Below, one piece after another: positions 1 through 8,724 of a stretch of 12,850 nucleotides of DNA. The notes under the pieces were generated by a model that saw only the letters and a program-made list of their open reading frames with translations, did no database searches and was not told the origin of the DNA. This DNA comes from CAZTXD01 sp964617995. GTDB taxonomy: Bacteria; Actinomycetota; Acidimicrobiia; Spongiisociales; ZC4RG35. Position numbers and translations under genes: made by a program. The DNA lies in assembly GCA_964617995.1 (NCBI GenBank), contig CAZTXD010000109.1, positions 1 to 12,850 on the forward strand, in the 5' to 3' direction. Position 1 is the first letter of the stretch. The number at the start of each line of letters is the position of its first letter.

Positions 1-57
1 CGTGCCGCCCCCCCCCCCCGCCCCCCCCGCCCCCCCCCCCCCCGTTGGGCCCCCCCC
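1..57. other. C-rich low-complexity contig edge
   Basis: Bases 8-19, 21-28, 30-43 and 50-57 are uninterrupted C runs broken by only a few other bases. No codon structure or known element explains this. A run of this kind exactly at the window start is most simply a sequencing or assembly artefact, so nothing here should be read as biology. It also makes any start codon upstream of about position 99 unreliable for the first gene. Confidence 0.7.
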
Positions 58-113
58 TACGGCCCGATAGCCCGCGCCGCTGGGCCCCCAAAACGGGGGT
101 GGCGCCGGCATCT

Positions 114-120
114 AAGGTGG
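114..120 (+). promoter_or_regulatory. Ribosome binding site that sets the LLM oxidoreductase start
   Basis: AAGGTGG lies 5 bases before the GTG at 126. The alternative in-frame starts (TTG 45, GTG 99, GTG 117) have no comparable purine tract, so this site favours the GTG at 126. Confidence 0.55.
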
Positions 121-125
121 GGCGG

Positions 126-908
126 GTGAGGCGTCCCGTTCGCATCGCAGTTCAGCTCCAGCCCCAACACGCCGATTACGCCGCCATCCGACGGGCGGTG
201 TCGACAGCCGAGGATATGGGGGTGGACGCCGTCTTCAACTGGGATCACTTCTTTCCCCTCGCCGGGGACGGTGACGGCAAGCATTTCGAGTGCTGGACGA
301 TGCTGGGAGCCTGGGCGGAGCAAACCGAGCGGGTCGAGATCGGGGCGCTGGTGACGTGCAACTCGTACCGCAACCCGGATCTGCTCGCCGACATGGCTCG
401 CACCGTCGATCACATCTCGGGTGGCCGTCTCGTGTTCGGGGTTGGCTCCGGCTGGTTCCGGCGCGACTACGACGAGTACGGATACGACTTCGGCACCAAG
501 GGAAGCCGCCTCGATGATCTCGCCGCGGCGCTGCCCCGTATCGAGGCGCGGTGGGTCGCTCTCAACCCCGCCCCTCGACGTGACATCCCGGTGATGATCG
601 GTGGGGGCGGAGAGAAGAAGACCTTGCGGATCGTCGCCCGCCACGCCGACATCTGGCACGGTTTCGGAAGCGCCCAGACCATCGCCCACAAGCACCGCGT
701 CCTCGAGCAACACTGCTCGGAGATCGGCCGCGACCCTGACGAGATCGAGCGCTCGGCGGGAGTCAACCCTCGCCGTCCCGGTACGGGCGAGGACTACTAC
801 ACGGCCGGGACCCGACTGTTCACCATGGGGATCAGCGGCCCCGACTACGACCTCGCTCCCGTCGGGGAGTGGTTGGCGTGGAGGGACGAGAAGAACCGGC
901 TGCTCTGA
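126..908 (+). CDS. LLM-class F420-dependent oxidoreductase
   Basis: This 260-aa protein belongs to the luciferase-like monooxygenase superfamily, whose actinobacterial members are mostly (beta/alpha)8-barrel enzymes using the deazaflavin F420 for hydride transfer. Visible signatures are NWDHFF at residues 38-43, GKHFECW (51-57), TCNSYRNP (77-84) followed by MARTVDHISGGR (90-101), GVGSGWFRRDYDEYGY (105-120), and IGGGGEKKTLR (158-168) before ADIWHGFG (174-181). The reading frame stays open up to a TTG at 45, but the extra residues come from C-rich, non-conserved DNA. I chose the GTG at 126 because AAGGTGG (114-120) sits 5 bases upstream and the family's first beta strand (VRIAVQLQ) begins right after it. 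It ends 17 bases from mrpG, which runs convergently. The substrate cannot be told from sequence. F420 dependence is inferred from family resemblance, and a flavin-dependent relative is possible. Confidence 0.88.
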   Translation: MRRPVRIAVQLQPQHADYAAIRRAVSTAEDMGVDAVFNWDHFFPLAGDGDGKHFECWTMLGAWAEQTERVEIGALVTCNSYRNPDLLADMARTVDHISGGRLVFGVGSGWFRRDYDEYGYDFGTKGSRLDDLAAALPRIEARWVALNPAPRRDIPVMIGGGGEKKTLRIVARHADIWHGFGSAQTIAHKHRVLEQHCSEIGRDPDEIERSAGVNPRRPGTGEDYYTAGTRLFTMGISGPDYDLAPVGEWLAWRDEKNRLL

Positions 909-925
909 GCGGGCGGGAACGGGCG

Positions 926-1267
926 TCATGGCCCTCGGTCAGCGGGGGCGATCCGGGTGGAGAGATCGTCGAAGGTGGTGTCGGGGTCGAGCTCGGTGCC
1001 GGCTCGAAACGCCGCCCTGCCCACGAGATGGGCCCCCACGGGAGCGGTGATGAACTGGAGCAGCACCACCAGCAGCAGCTTCGCTACCGGTCCCGGTCCC
1101 GGTACCACGAAAGTCGCTCCCACCAGGAGCAGGGCCAGACCCATCGTGGCGGGCTTGGTCGCGGCGTGCATGCGGGCGAAGACGTCCCGGAAGCGCTGGA
1201 GACCCAGTGCGGCGATCAACGCCAGCACTCCTCCCGCCAGCATCAGGATCGACGCCACCACCTCCAT
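926..1267 (-). CDS. mrpG: Mrp Na+/H+ antiporter subunit G
   Basis: This 113-aa membrane protein is the last subunit of the Mrp (Mnh/Pha) cation/proton antiporter complex. Three hydrophobic stretches are visible at about residues 2-22, 40-57 and 61-84. The family hallmark, a charged loop after the first helix leading into an RMHA box, is present as GLQRFRDVFARMHAATKPAT (residues 22-41). The C-terminal tail from residue 90 is hydrophilic, carries several acidic residues and is likely cytoplasmic. The ATG directly abuts the mrpF stop (TGA then ATG, no overlap), and GAGGGGAG in the mrpF tail serves as ribosome binding site. MrpG has no known catalytic residue and is thought to be structural within the seven-subunit complex. 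Length is normal for the family. Confidence 0.95.
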   Translation of the reverse strand: MEVVASILMLAGGVLALIAALGLQRFRDVFARMHAATKPATMGLALLLVGATFVVPGPGPVAKLLLVVLLQFITAPVGAHLVGRAAFRAGTELDPDTTFDDLSTRIAPADRGP

Positions 1268-1531
1268 TCAGGCTCCCCTCCTCTCGATGAACTTGGCCAC
1301 GAGGGACGTGCCGGTGAAACCGAGAAGCGCCGCCACCACCATCACATCGAGAAAGGTGTCTTCGCCCGTCCGCGCCGCCACCACTGCCAGACCCAGCACG
1401 ATCATGATCAGGAGTGAGTCGAGGGCAACGATGCGGTCGGCGAGCGAGCCACCGCGCAGGAGGCGAACGACGCAGAGGACGGCAGCGACGAGCAGCATTC
1501 CCATCACGATGGTGGTAGTGACCTCCAGCAT
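1268..1531 (-). CDS. mrpF: Mrp Na+/H+ antiporter subunit F
   Basis: This 87-aa, three-helix membrane protein is a small subunit of the Mrp antiporter. Hydrophobic segments lie at about residues 4-24, 36-54 and 61-80. The family signature is the loop GGSLADRIVALD (residues 27-38), with the conserved Asp-Arg pair at 32-33 and Asp38. In the Staphylococcus Mnh and Bacillus Mrp systems, MrpF is required for function, but its exact job is unsettled. Its ATG shares one base with the mrpE stop (TGATG), so translation is probably coupled. A GGGGGTGG tract at the end of mrpE can act as the ribosome binding site. Nothing unusual in size or composition. Confidence 0.95.
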   Translation of the reverse strand: MLEVTTTIVMGMLLVAAVLCVVRLLRGGSLADRIVALDSLLIMIVLGLAVVAARTGEDTFLDVMVVAALLGFTGTSLVAKFIERRGA

Positions 1532-2042
1532 CAGCCACCCCCGTCAACGGTGATGGCTTCGCCGGCTGAGTCGTGGCGGGGGAAGGCGGCCATCGCCAGT
1601 TCCTCGAAGTAGAGCACCTCGCGACGCATCGCCTCGACCGTCTCCAGATGGAGAACATGGATGAAGATCGTCATCGTCTCCTCGTCGACCTCGAGCGTGA
1701 GCGTCCCGGGGGTGAGCGAGACCATGTTGGCGACCAGCGTGACGATCCCGGGGGACCGGGAGGCGAGGGGAACGGCCACAACGGCGGCGTTGATCCGGTT
1801 CCGAGGCGTCACGATCTCCCAGGCGAGCAACACCGATGCTTGGGCCAGTCTCCACAGGAAGTAGATCGACAGCTTCAGGAGCGCCCACGGTCTCACGCCG
1901 TGGCGAGCCGTGGCAGGGCGGGCAGGGATCGCCCTCATGACCGCCAGGGCGACGAGAACACCGCCGAGAGTGTTCGCCCACGTTAGGTCCTCCCACAGCG
2001 CGATCCAGACCAACGTGAGCCAGGCGATCCCGGTGACGACTC

Positions 2043-2046
<4 letters not shown>
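1531..2046 (-). CDS. mrpE: Mrp Na+/H+ antiporter subunit E
   Basis: This 171-aa protein is the MrpE (MnhE/PhaE) subunit. Two hydrophobic stretches at the N-terminus (about residues 5-20 and 25-38) and another around 58-78 are followed by a soluble domain carrying the family's best-conserved motif, LTPGTLTLEVD (residues 111-121). The frame is open for another 76 codons upstream, but those residues are Arg/Pro/Gly-rich and overlap mrpD antisense to nothing conserved. The ATG at 2046 forms an ATGA overlap with the mrpD stop, exactly like the junctions around it, and gives the normal family length. The Shine-Dalgarno before this ATG is weak (GGTGAT), so expression probably depends on re-initiation after mrpD. 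MrpE is accessory: in some species it is dispensable but raises activity. Confidence 0.93.
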
Positions 2047-3532
<1,486 letters not shown>

Positions 3533-3536
<4 letters not shown>

Positions 3537-3931
3537 GTCTCGTCCTCCACCTCGTCGTCGCGGGCCGCACTGGTAGCTCGTGCCGCCGCCAGTTCTGCGA
3601 TGCGGCGGTCCTCGACGTCGTCCTCCACCTCGTCGGACTGGTTGATCAACCAGCTCCGGTACGCCAGCGCCAGGAGGTAGGCACTCACCCCGAAGGTGAT
3701 CACGATGGCGGTCAGTGCGAGCGCCTGGGGTAGGGGATCGGAGGCCGGGCCCGTGCCTGAACCGACCAGGGGGGCGCGCCCGGCTCTGCCCCCGGCCATC
3801 AACAGGAGGAGGTTGGCGCCGTGGCCGAGCACGGCCAACCCGATCACGATACGACTCAGGTTCCGTTGGAGCATGAGATAGGCACCCGCGCCATACAGGA
3901 CGGCCACGGTCACCGCCATCGCCAGGATCAT
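3533..3931 (-). CDS. mrpC: Mrp Na+/H+ antiporter subunit C
   Basis: This 132-aa, three-helix subunit is homologous to NuoK of complex I. Visible hallmarks are RNLSRIVIGLAVLGHGANLL (residues 23-42) and DPLPQALALTAIVITFGVSA (65-84), the second being the strongest family signature. The frame extends 57 codons upstream, but that part is antisense-type sequence over mrpB. The ATG at 3931 makes an ATGA overlap with the mrpB stop and has GGAGGAG 5 bases upstream. The tail from residue 98 onward is unusually long, hydrophilic and acidic (clusters DEVEDDVED and DDEVEDE). Its codons also supply the purine-rich ribosome binding site of mrpD. In complex I the K-type subunit carries membrane glutamates in the proton path. 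MrpC is thought to be structural and to couple subunits A and D. Confidence 0.94.
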
Positions 3932-4359
3932 TCCGGCTCCTCCCACGTGCCCAGCGACATCAGCAGTCCGGCCGTGAGGCCGATCACAACGACGAACACT
4001 CCGATGTCGAACGGCAAGGCCGAGGTCGCCTTCACCGTGCCCAGCACCGGCGCCGACAGCTCCACCTTGGCGCTCTGGAGGAAGCCCTGACCCCACAGCC
4101 ACCCGGCAGCGCCGGTGGCGACGGCGGTACCCAGCCCGATTCCCATCAGGACCTCGGGAGGGGCCGGCAGCACCTGAGTGATGCCTTCTTGACCGGCCGA
4201 CACGAAACGGAGGATCAGGGCGATGCCGGCGACGAGACCCGCCACGAAGCCGCCCCCGGGGGCATTGTGGCCGGTGAACAACAGGAAGAGCGAGAACACC
4301 AGCGCAGTGCGGATGACGAGGTCCGCCACGAAGCCGAGGATGAGGGACCTCTCGATCAC
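3928..4359 (-). CDS. mrpB: Mrp Na+/H+ antiporter subunit B
   Basis: This 143-aa, four-helix protein is a stand-alone MrpB. The near-invariant GHNAPGGGFVAGL box lies at residues 30-42 and the second family motif LPFDIGVFVVVIG at 115-127, with Asp118. The start is a GTG that overlaps the mrpA stop by 4 bases (GTGA). A near-perfect Shine-Dalgarno AGGAGGTGA (complement of 4367-4375) sits 7 bases ahead of it, making this the best ribosome binding site in the operon. Because B is a separate gene and A also carries its own C-terminal extension, the operon is of the seven-gene group 1 type rather than the six-gene type with fused A and B. Confidence 0.95.
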   Translation of the reverse strand: MIERSLILGFVADLVIRTALVFSLFLLFTGHNAPGGGFVAGLVAGIALILRFVSAGQEGITQVLPAPPEVLMGIGLGTAVATGAAGWLWGQGFLQSAKVELSAPVLGTVKATSALPFDIGVFVVVIGLTAGLLMSLGTWEEPE

Positions 4360-6674
4360 GACGCGGTCACCTCCTCGCGTTCGTCGAGGTCTGGCTCGAG
4401 GAGGTCGTCGTCGCGACGGGCGCGGATGAGGGCCATCGCCCCCAGGGCGACCACGGTGAGGACGGTGATCTCACCCATGGTGTCGAGGGCTCTGAAGTCG
4501 GTGAGGATCACGTTGACCACGTTTCTTCCCCCTCCTTCGGGCTCGGCCCGCGTCAGGAACTCGCCCACCAGGGGTGCGGCTCTCCTCCCGGCCGCGGCCC
4601 ACACCGCGAACAGGCCGGCGCTCAGTCCGACGGCCACCGACACCACCAGGCGGGTGACATGACCGAGTCGCCACTCCACTCCCTCGAAGCGGCTGGGGAG
4701 ATGGCGGAGGACGAGGATGAAGAGGCCCAACGTCAGAGTCTCGACCAGGAGCTGAGTGAGGGCGAGGTCGGGAGCGCCCTGGATCACGAACAGGACGGCC
4801 ACCCCGTATCCGACTGCGCCCAGGAACAGGACCGCCCCGAGGCGGCGCCGAACGGCCACCGTGCCGAGCGCCGCCAGGATCACCAATCCCGCAACCACCC
4901 CTTGGGTCGGTGACTCGGCGAACAGCAGGCGCGAGGGCGATGTCCAGTGCCGGACGAGGAGGACCCCAGGGGCGACCACGGCGGTAGTGAGGATGATCCC
5001 CAGATAGATGGGCAGAGAGCCACTCTGGACGATACTCGTCACCCTGTCGGCGGTGCGGTTGAGGCCGGTGATCGACTGTCCGTATACCCGGGTGGCATCG
5101 GGTAGGCGCTGGGTGAGGCGGCGGAGTCGGCGGGCCGGCCGAAGCCAGATGAACACGCCTCCCGCTACCGCCATCGCCGAAAGGAGGAGGGCTGTGCCGA
5201 AGCCGTGCCAGAGGGCGAGATGGAACTGATCAGCCGAAGAGGCAACCGCCCGGGCGGAATCGCCCACCATCCCGTCGAAGATCGATGGGACGGGCCCCGC
5301 CACGATCGTCACGGCTACCAGCAGGGCAGGGGGAGCGAGGAACGTCCACGGCGGGGGCCGGGCGTCGGCTCCGACCAGTTCGGCTTCGTCGCCTAACTTG
5401 GCGGCGAAGGTCCCCACGAAGAAGCGGAGCCCGTAGGCGACGGTGAGCATCGATCCGACCACCACGCCGGCGACGGTCCACAGACCGGCGTCGTGCAGCA
5501 ATGCCTCGAGGGCCGCTTCCTTTGTGATGAAGCCCAGCAGGGGCGGGATACCGGCCATCGAGGCGGTGGCGACTAGGGCTGTGGTGGCAGTGGCCGGCAT
5601 GCGCCTGCCCACCCCCGTCAACCGACGGATGTCCCGGGTGTGGGTCTGATGGTCGATGATCCCCGCCACCATGAAGAGGGCCGCTTTGAAGACGGCATGG
5701 GCCACGATCATGGCCATCCCGGCGAAGGCGGCCTCGGGCGTGCCCAGGCCCACCAGGACCATGATGAAGCCGAGCTGGGAGATCGTTCCTTGAGCGAGGA
5801 GCAGTTTCAGGTCGTATTGGGCCAGGGCTCGCCATCCGCCGACGAGCATCGTGACCAAGCCGACCGTGACCACCAGGGGTCGCCACCAGCCGAACGTCAC
5901 GGCGAAGGCAGGCGCCAGCCGGGCGACGAGGTAGATGCCGGCCTTGACCATCGTGGCCGAATGGAGGTAGGCGCTCACCGGAGTGGGGGCGGCCATGGCT
6001 CCGGGAAGCCAGAAGTGGAACGGGAACTGGGCGGATTTGGTGAAGGCCCCCAGCAGGATCAGACCGAGCCCGATCCCGGTGGCGGCGGTTGGCGGTGCGG
6101 CGGCCAGGGTCCCTGCCAGCGAGTACGTGCCCGACTGCTGGGCGACGAGGACGATCCCACCGAGCATGGCGAGGCCTCCGGCGCCGGTGACGAGCAGGGC
6201 CTGCAGGGCGCCGGCCCTGGCGGTGGCGCTCTCGTCCTCGAATCCGATGAGCAGGTAGGACGTGATCGAGGTCAGCTCCCAGAAGACGAACAGCAGCAGG
6301 AGGTTGTCGGCGACCACCAGCCCGAACATCGAGCCGGCGAAGAGGACGAGGTAGGAGGCGAAACGGCCCAGCCCTTCCCGCTCGTCGAAATACCGCCAGG
6401 CATACACGAAGATGAGAACGCCGATGCCCCCCACGAGTGCGACCATCAGCGTCGCCAGCCCATCCAGCAGGAAGCTGAGGTCGAGGCCGATGGCAGGAAG
6501 CCACTGAACGACCTCGGTGACCACCCTCCCCTCGCCGGCGCCGGCGGTCATGAGCCAGCCAACCGAGGACGCCGGGGCCACCGCCCCCACCAGCATGACC
6601 CGCCGACCCAGGCGCGGTCCGAGATACACGGTCACGGCTGCGATCAGCGCGTGGACGATCAGTACGAGGATCAC
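4356..6674 (-). CDS. mrpA: Mrp Na+/H+ antiporter subunit A
   Basis: This is the largest subunit, 772 aa from the GTG at 6674. The N-terminal 500 residues or so form an antiporter-like domain homologous to NuoL/ND5: Glu133 in LLFVFWELTSITSYLL (127-142), Lys213 in FTKSAQFPFHFWLPG (211-225), Lys244 in SATMVKAGIYL (239-249), Lys330 in AHAVFKAALF (325-334), and Lys385 in LGFITKEAALEAL (380-392). The C-terminal part holds the MbhD-like (DUF4040) segment APDLALTQLLVETLT (634-648) with Asp636 and Glu645, then an MbhE-like segment with Asp726, Asp731 and Glu735. The frame stays open to a GTG at 6758. The extra 28 residues are hydrophilic, unlike the hydrophobic start usual for MrpA, and lack a ribosome binding site, so I prefer the GTG at 6674, which has a modest AGGCAG upstream. 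That start is the uncertain point; the identity is not. It overlaps mrpB by 4 bases. Confidence 0.94.
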   Translation of the reverse strand: MILVLIVHALIAAVTVYLGPRLGRRVMLVGAVAPASSVGWLMTAGAGEGRVVTEVVQWLPAIGLDLSFLLDGLATLMVALVGGIGVLIFVYAWRYFDEREGLGRFASYLVLFAGSMFGLVVADNLLLLFVFWELTSITSYLLIGFEDESATARAGALQALLVTGAGGLAMLGGIVLVAQQSGTYSLAGTLAAAPPTAATGIGLGLILLGAFTKSAQFPFHFWLPGAMAAPTPVSAYLHSATMVKAGIYLVARLAPAFAVTFGWWRPLVVTVGLVTMLVGGWRALAQYDLKLLLAQGTISQLGFIMVLVGLGTPEAAFAGMAMIVAHAVFKAALFMVAGIIDHQTHTRDIRRLTGVGRRMPATATTALVATASMAGIPPLLGFITKEAALEALLHDAGLWTVAGVVVGSMLTVAYGLRFFVGTFAAKLGDEAELVGADARPPPWTFLAPPALLVAVTIVAGPVPSIFDGMVGDSARAVASSADQFHLALWHGFGTALLLSAMAVAGGVFIWLRPARRLRRLTQRLPDATRVYGQSITGLNRTADRVTSIVQSGSLPIYLGIILTTAVVAPGVLLVRHWTSPSRLLFAESPTQGVVAGLVILAALGTVAVRRRLGAVLFLGAVGYGVAVLFVIQGAPDLALTQLLVETLTLGLFILVLRHLPSRFEGVEWRLGHVTRLVVSVAVGLSAGLFAVWAAAGRRAAPLVGEFLTRAEPEGGGRNVVNVILTDFRALDTMGEITVLTVVALGAMALIRARRDDDLLEPDLDEREEVTAS
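4367..4375 (-). promoter_or_regulatory. Strong ribosome binding site for mrpB
   Basis: On the minus strand this reads AGGAGGTGA, complementary to nearly the whole anti-Shine-Dalgarno of 16S rRNA, and is 7 bases from the mrpB GTG. It lies inside the mrpA coding end, so mrpB can be initiated strongly in addition to coupling through the GTGA overlap. Confidence 0.7.
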
Positions 6675-6801
6675 TCGAACTGCCTGCTGTTGGGGTGGGG
6701 ACTGGTTGCGTGCAACGCCGATTCCATTGGACCTCGCCGACCAGACTTCCCGGCGCACCGTGAGACGACGGCGGCGATGCTACCGGCGGTCCCGGGTCGG
6801 C
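6675..6801 (-). promoter_or_regulatory. Leader and possible promoter region of the mrp operon
   Basis: This 127-base spacer separates mrpA from the ligase gene upstream on the same strand. On the minus strand a TAGCAT hexamer (complement of 6777-6782) fits the TANNNT form of a -10 box, but the sequence 17 bases before it (GTGAGC) is a poor -35. A short inverted repeat, GTTGC-GT-GCAAC on the plus strand (6705-6716), lies about 30 bases before the mrpA GTG and could be an operator or chance. I see no terminator hairpin with a T tract after the ligase, so read-through from tag and the ligase into mrp is also possible. Confidence 0.25.
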
Positions 6802-7938
6802 TCACAGCCCGTACATCGTGTCGGCGATCAGGTGATCCACCACCGCTTCCAGCGCCTCCCGCTGGGATGCCCCACCGTCGAGTGCCTCGTGGTAGACGAT
6901 GAGCTGACGGTGGGCGCTCGTCCCCTCCTTGGCGATGCTCCGTATGTGGTTCAGCTCCTCGCCAACTCCCAGCAGGCGGGCGTCGACCTCGGTGAGCACC
7001 AGCAGCTCTTCGACGAGGTCCCTCATCTCGACCAGTTCTCCCCGCCCGAAGTCCATCAGCGTGCCGTGCACGCCGTAGCGTTGGGCTCGCCACAGGTTCT
7101 CCGATATGAGCATCGGGGCGTAGGCGCGCCACCGCCGGTTCTCCGTCCGGAGCCGGAACAGCATCTCCATGAGAGCCATGTAGAGGGCGGCGACCGCTAC
7201 GGCATCGACGAGGCGGGTGCAGATGTCGGGTACCCGCAGCTCGACCGTCGGGTACTTGCTGGATGGGCGTATGTCCCACCACAGCTTGGAGGCGTCCTCG
7301 ATGATCCCGGCGTCGACCAGCACGGCGACATGCCGCTCGTATTCCGACCACGATGAGAACTCCTCCGGCAGCCCGGTACGGGGGAGCGTCTGGAACACCG
7401 AGAGCCGATAGCACTTGAGACCCGTCTCGCGGCCGGTCCAGAACGGTGAGGAGGTGGACAGGGCGAGGATGTGGGGCAGGAAGTACCGCACCTGGTTCAT
7501 GAGGTCGATACGCAGATCGGGGTCGTCCACTCCCACATGCACGTGCATCCCGCAGATCACGAGTCGCCGGGCGATCTGCTGGAAATCTGTGGCCAGCTGG
7601 TCGTAGCGAGCGTCGTCGGTGTGCTGGAGGTCCCACCACTGGGCGAACGGGTGGGTGGAGGAAGCGATGATGGCGGCATCGAAGCCGGAGACGACCTCGT
7701 TCAACTCCGTACGCAGGTGGGCGAGGTCGGCGTGGGCCTCCTGGAGCGTGCGGCTGGTGCGGGTACCGACCTCGATCTGGGCCCGGAGGAACTCCGGCCC
7801 GACCTGCGGCCCGAGGACCCGGCGGAGCCCGTCCCACATCTCGGGATCGGGTCGGGCGACCAGGGCCCGTGTCGTCCGGTCGACCAGCAGGTACTCTTCT
7901 TCGATCCCGACCGTGAAAGGGGGTCGCTCGACCGCCAT
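6802..7938 (-). CDS. YbdK-type carboxylate-amine ligase (GCS2 family)
   Basis: This 378-aa protein is a member of the glutamate-cysteine ligase 2 family (YbdK/COG2170 type), cytosolic ATP-dependent ligases that join a carboxylate to an amine. Family motifs in order are GIEEEYLLVD (residues 11-20), the first metal/ATP-site glutamates; QIEVGT (54-59); CGMHVHVGV (129-137); SSPFWTGRETG (163-173); WWDIRPSSKYPTVELRVPD (220-238); and SENLWRAQRYG (279-289). The ATG at 7938 is chosen over an upstream GTG frame extension because AAGGAG (complement of 7944-7949) is 5 bases ahead. E. coli YbdK shows only weak glutamate-cysteine ligase activity. Actinobacteria generally use mycothiol instead of glutathione, so the real substrate is open. 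It begins 28 bases after tag, suggesting co-transcription. Confidence 0.9.
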   Translation of the reverse strand: MAVERPPFTVGIEEEYLLVDRTTRALVARPDPEMWDGLRRVLGPQVGPEFLRAQIEVGTRTSRTLQEAHADLAHLRTELNEVVSGFDAAIIASSTHPFAQWWDLQHTDDARYDQLATDFQQIARRLVICGMHVHVGVDDPDLRIDLMNQVRYFLPHILALSTSSPFWTGRETGLKCYRLSVFQTLPRTGLPEEFSSWSEYERHVAVLVDAGIIEDASKLWWDIRPSSKYPTVELRVPDICTRLVDAVAVAALYMALMEMLFRLRTENRRWRAYAPMLISENLWRAQRYGVHGTLMDFGRGELVEMRDLVEELLVLTEVDARLLGVGEELNHIRSIAKEGTSAHRQLIVYHEALDGGASQREALEAVVDHLIADTMYGL

Positions 7939-7943
7939 CTCTG

Positions 7944-7949
7944 CTCCTT
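7944..7949 (-). promoter_or_regulatory. Ribosome binding site of the carboxylate-amine ligase
   Basis: AAGGAG on the minus strand, 5 bases before the ATG at 7938. It decides this start over an extension of 23 codons that would overlap the end of tag. Confidence 0.7.
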
Positions 7950-7966
7950 GGACGGACCGGGCAACC

Positions 7967-8575
7967 CTACCCTGAACCGGCCAGGGTCCTTCGACGCTCC
8001 TCGGCAACGTCGTCTCGCACGAAACACCCGCCCAGGTGATCGTTCACCAGGCCCATTGCCTGCATGAAGGCATACATGGTGGTCGGTCCCACGAAACTCC
8101 ACCCTCTCCGCTTGAGGTCCCGGGCGAGGGCGGTCGAGGTCGGGGTGACCGAAGGGATCTCTGCAGGCGGCGGGCCATCCCCGTCTGCCTGCCGCCAGAA
8201 GAACGCAGACAACGAGCCGTGTTCGGCGATCATCTCCAGCGCCTTCCCGGCATTGTTGATGACCGAGCGGATCTTGCCCTCATGGCGGACGATGCCGGTG
8301 TCGGCCAAGAGACGGCCGACATCGCCTTCCCCGTAATCGGCCACCACCACCGGGTCGAACCCGGTGAAGGCAGCGCGGAATGCGTCGCGCTTGCGCAGGA
8401 TCGTCAGCCACGAGAGTCCCGCCTGAAAACCCTCCAACGAGAGCTTCTCGAACAAGCGCTGGTCTTGTGTGACCGGATACCCCCACTCGGTGTCGTGATA
8501 GCGGCGGTAGATCTCGGGCTCGGCACCCCACCAACAGCGTGCTCTCCCGTCTTCACCGACGACGATTCTGTCCAT
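7967..8575 (-). CDS. tag: DNA-3-methyladenine glycosylase I
   Basis: This 202-aa base-excision repair enzyme removes 3-methyladenine from alkylated DNA by cleaving the N-glycosidic bond. The zinc site of the Tag family is intact: Cys14 in RCWWG, His27 in YHDTEWGYPV (residues 26-35), then His180 and Cys184 in NDHLGGC (178-184). The catalytic-pocket glutamate is Glu48 in LEGFQAGLSW (47-56), with Trp56 lining the base pocket; Tyr26 corresponds to the E. coli Tyr16. Other typical blocks are TGIVRHEGKI (93-102) and FVGPTTMYAFMQAMGLVNDH (161-180). The protein is slightly longer than the E. coli one at both ends. No Shine-Dalgarno precedes the ATG, but a TACTCT hexamer ends 4 bases upstream, so a leaderless transcript is possible. 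The ligase gene follows 28 bases downstream. Confidence 0.95.
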   Translation of the reverse strand: MDRIVVGEDGRARCWWGAEPEIYRRYHDTEWGYPVTQDQRLFEKLSLEGFQAGLSWLTILRKRDAFRAAFTGFDPVVVADYGEGDVGRLLADTGIVRHEGKIRSVINNAGKALEMIAEHGSLSAFFWRQADGDGPPPAEIPSVTPTSTALARDLKRRGWSFVGPTTMYAFMQAMGLVNDHLGGCFVRDDVAEERRRTLAGSG

Positions 8576-8579
8576 GCGC

Positions 8580-8585
8580 AGAGTA
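8580..8585 (-). promoter_or_regulatory. Candidate -10 box for a leaderless tag transcript
   Basis: The minus strand reads TACTCT, matching TANNNT, with four bases before the tag ATG and no ribosome binding site between. In actinobacteria this arrangement is common for leaderless messages that start at or next to the A of ATG. No good -35 box is visible, so the call rests on position and the missing Shine-Dalgarno. Confidence 0.25.
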
Positions 8586-8625
8586 TGGCGTCAGGAGTTC
8601 CCCTCGGCACGGAGTTGTTCGGTTG

Positions 8626-8709
8626 TCAGTCGTCGGTCTCGGTGTCGAGGGCCCGGAACCAGATGCCACCGATGTGGAAACGGGGGTGGGAGTGGATGCG
8701 TGTGAACAG
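8626..8709 (-). other. Possible short reading frame or gene remnant in the divergent spacer
   Basis: One minus-strand frame in this spacer, ending in TGA at 8626-8628, encodes about 27 residues including IHSHPRFHIGGIWFRAL and an acidic end (DTETDD). From the CTG at 8709 onward nearly every third codon position is G or C, as in the real genes here. Upstream codons lose this bias and reach an in-frame TAA without any ATG or GTG. It could be a very short gene with a rare start, the worn-down end of a lost gene, or chance. It overlaps the candidate promoter region of the molybdenum enzyme. I do not recognise the sequence and assign no function. Confidence 0.2.
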
Positions 8710-8724
8710 TGCATGAACTAGCCG

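Noticed and set aside
85..99. CCCCC-AAAAC-GGGGG hairpin upstream of the first gene
   Set aside because: Five-base arms next to unreliable C-rich sequence and no T tract after it. Not enough to call a terminator or regulator.
57..929. 290-codon minus-strand open frame opposite the LLM oxidoreductase
   Set aside because: It is antisense to a clearly conserved gene, Arg/Val/Gly/Asp-rich without motifs, and typical of shadow frames in high-GC DNA.
1087..1107. Short tandem GGTCCC-type repeat
   Set aside because: It lies inside mrpG and simply encodes the Pro-Gly-Pro-Gly-Pro turn. Two or three copies of a 6-base unit are not a repeat element.
5640..6902. 420-codon plus-strand open frame opposite mrpA
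   Set aside because: Again a low-complexity Gly/Glu/Asp/His translation opposite membrane helices, with no ribosome binding site. The long length reflects scarcity of stop codons at this GC content.
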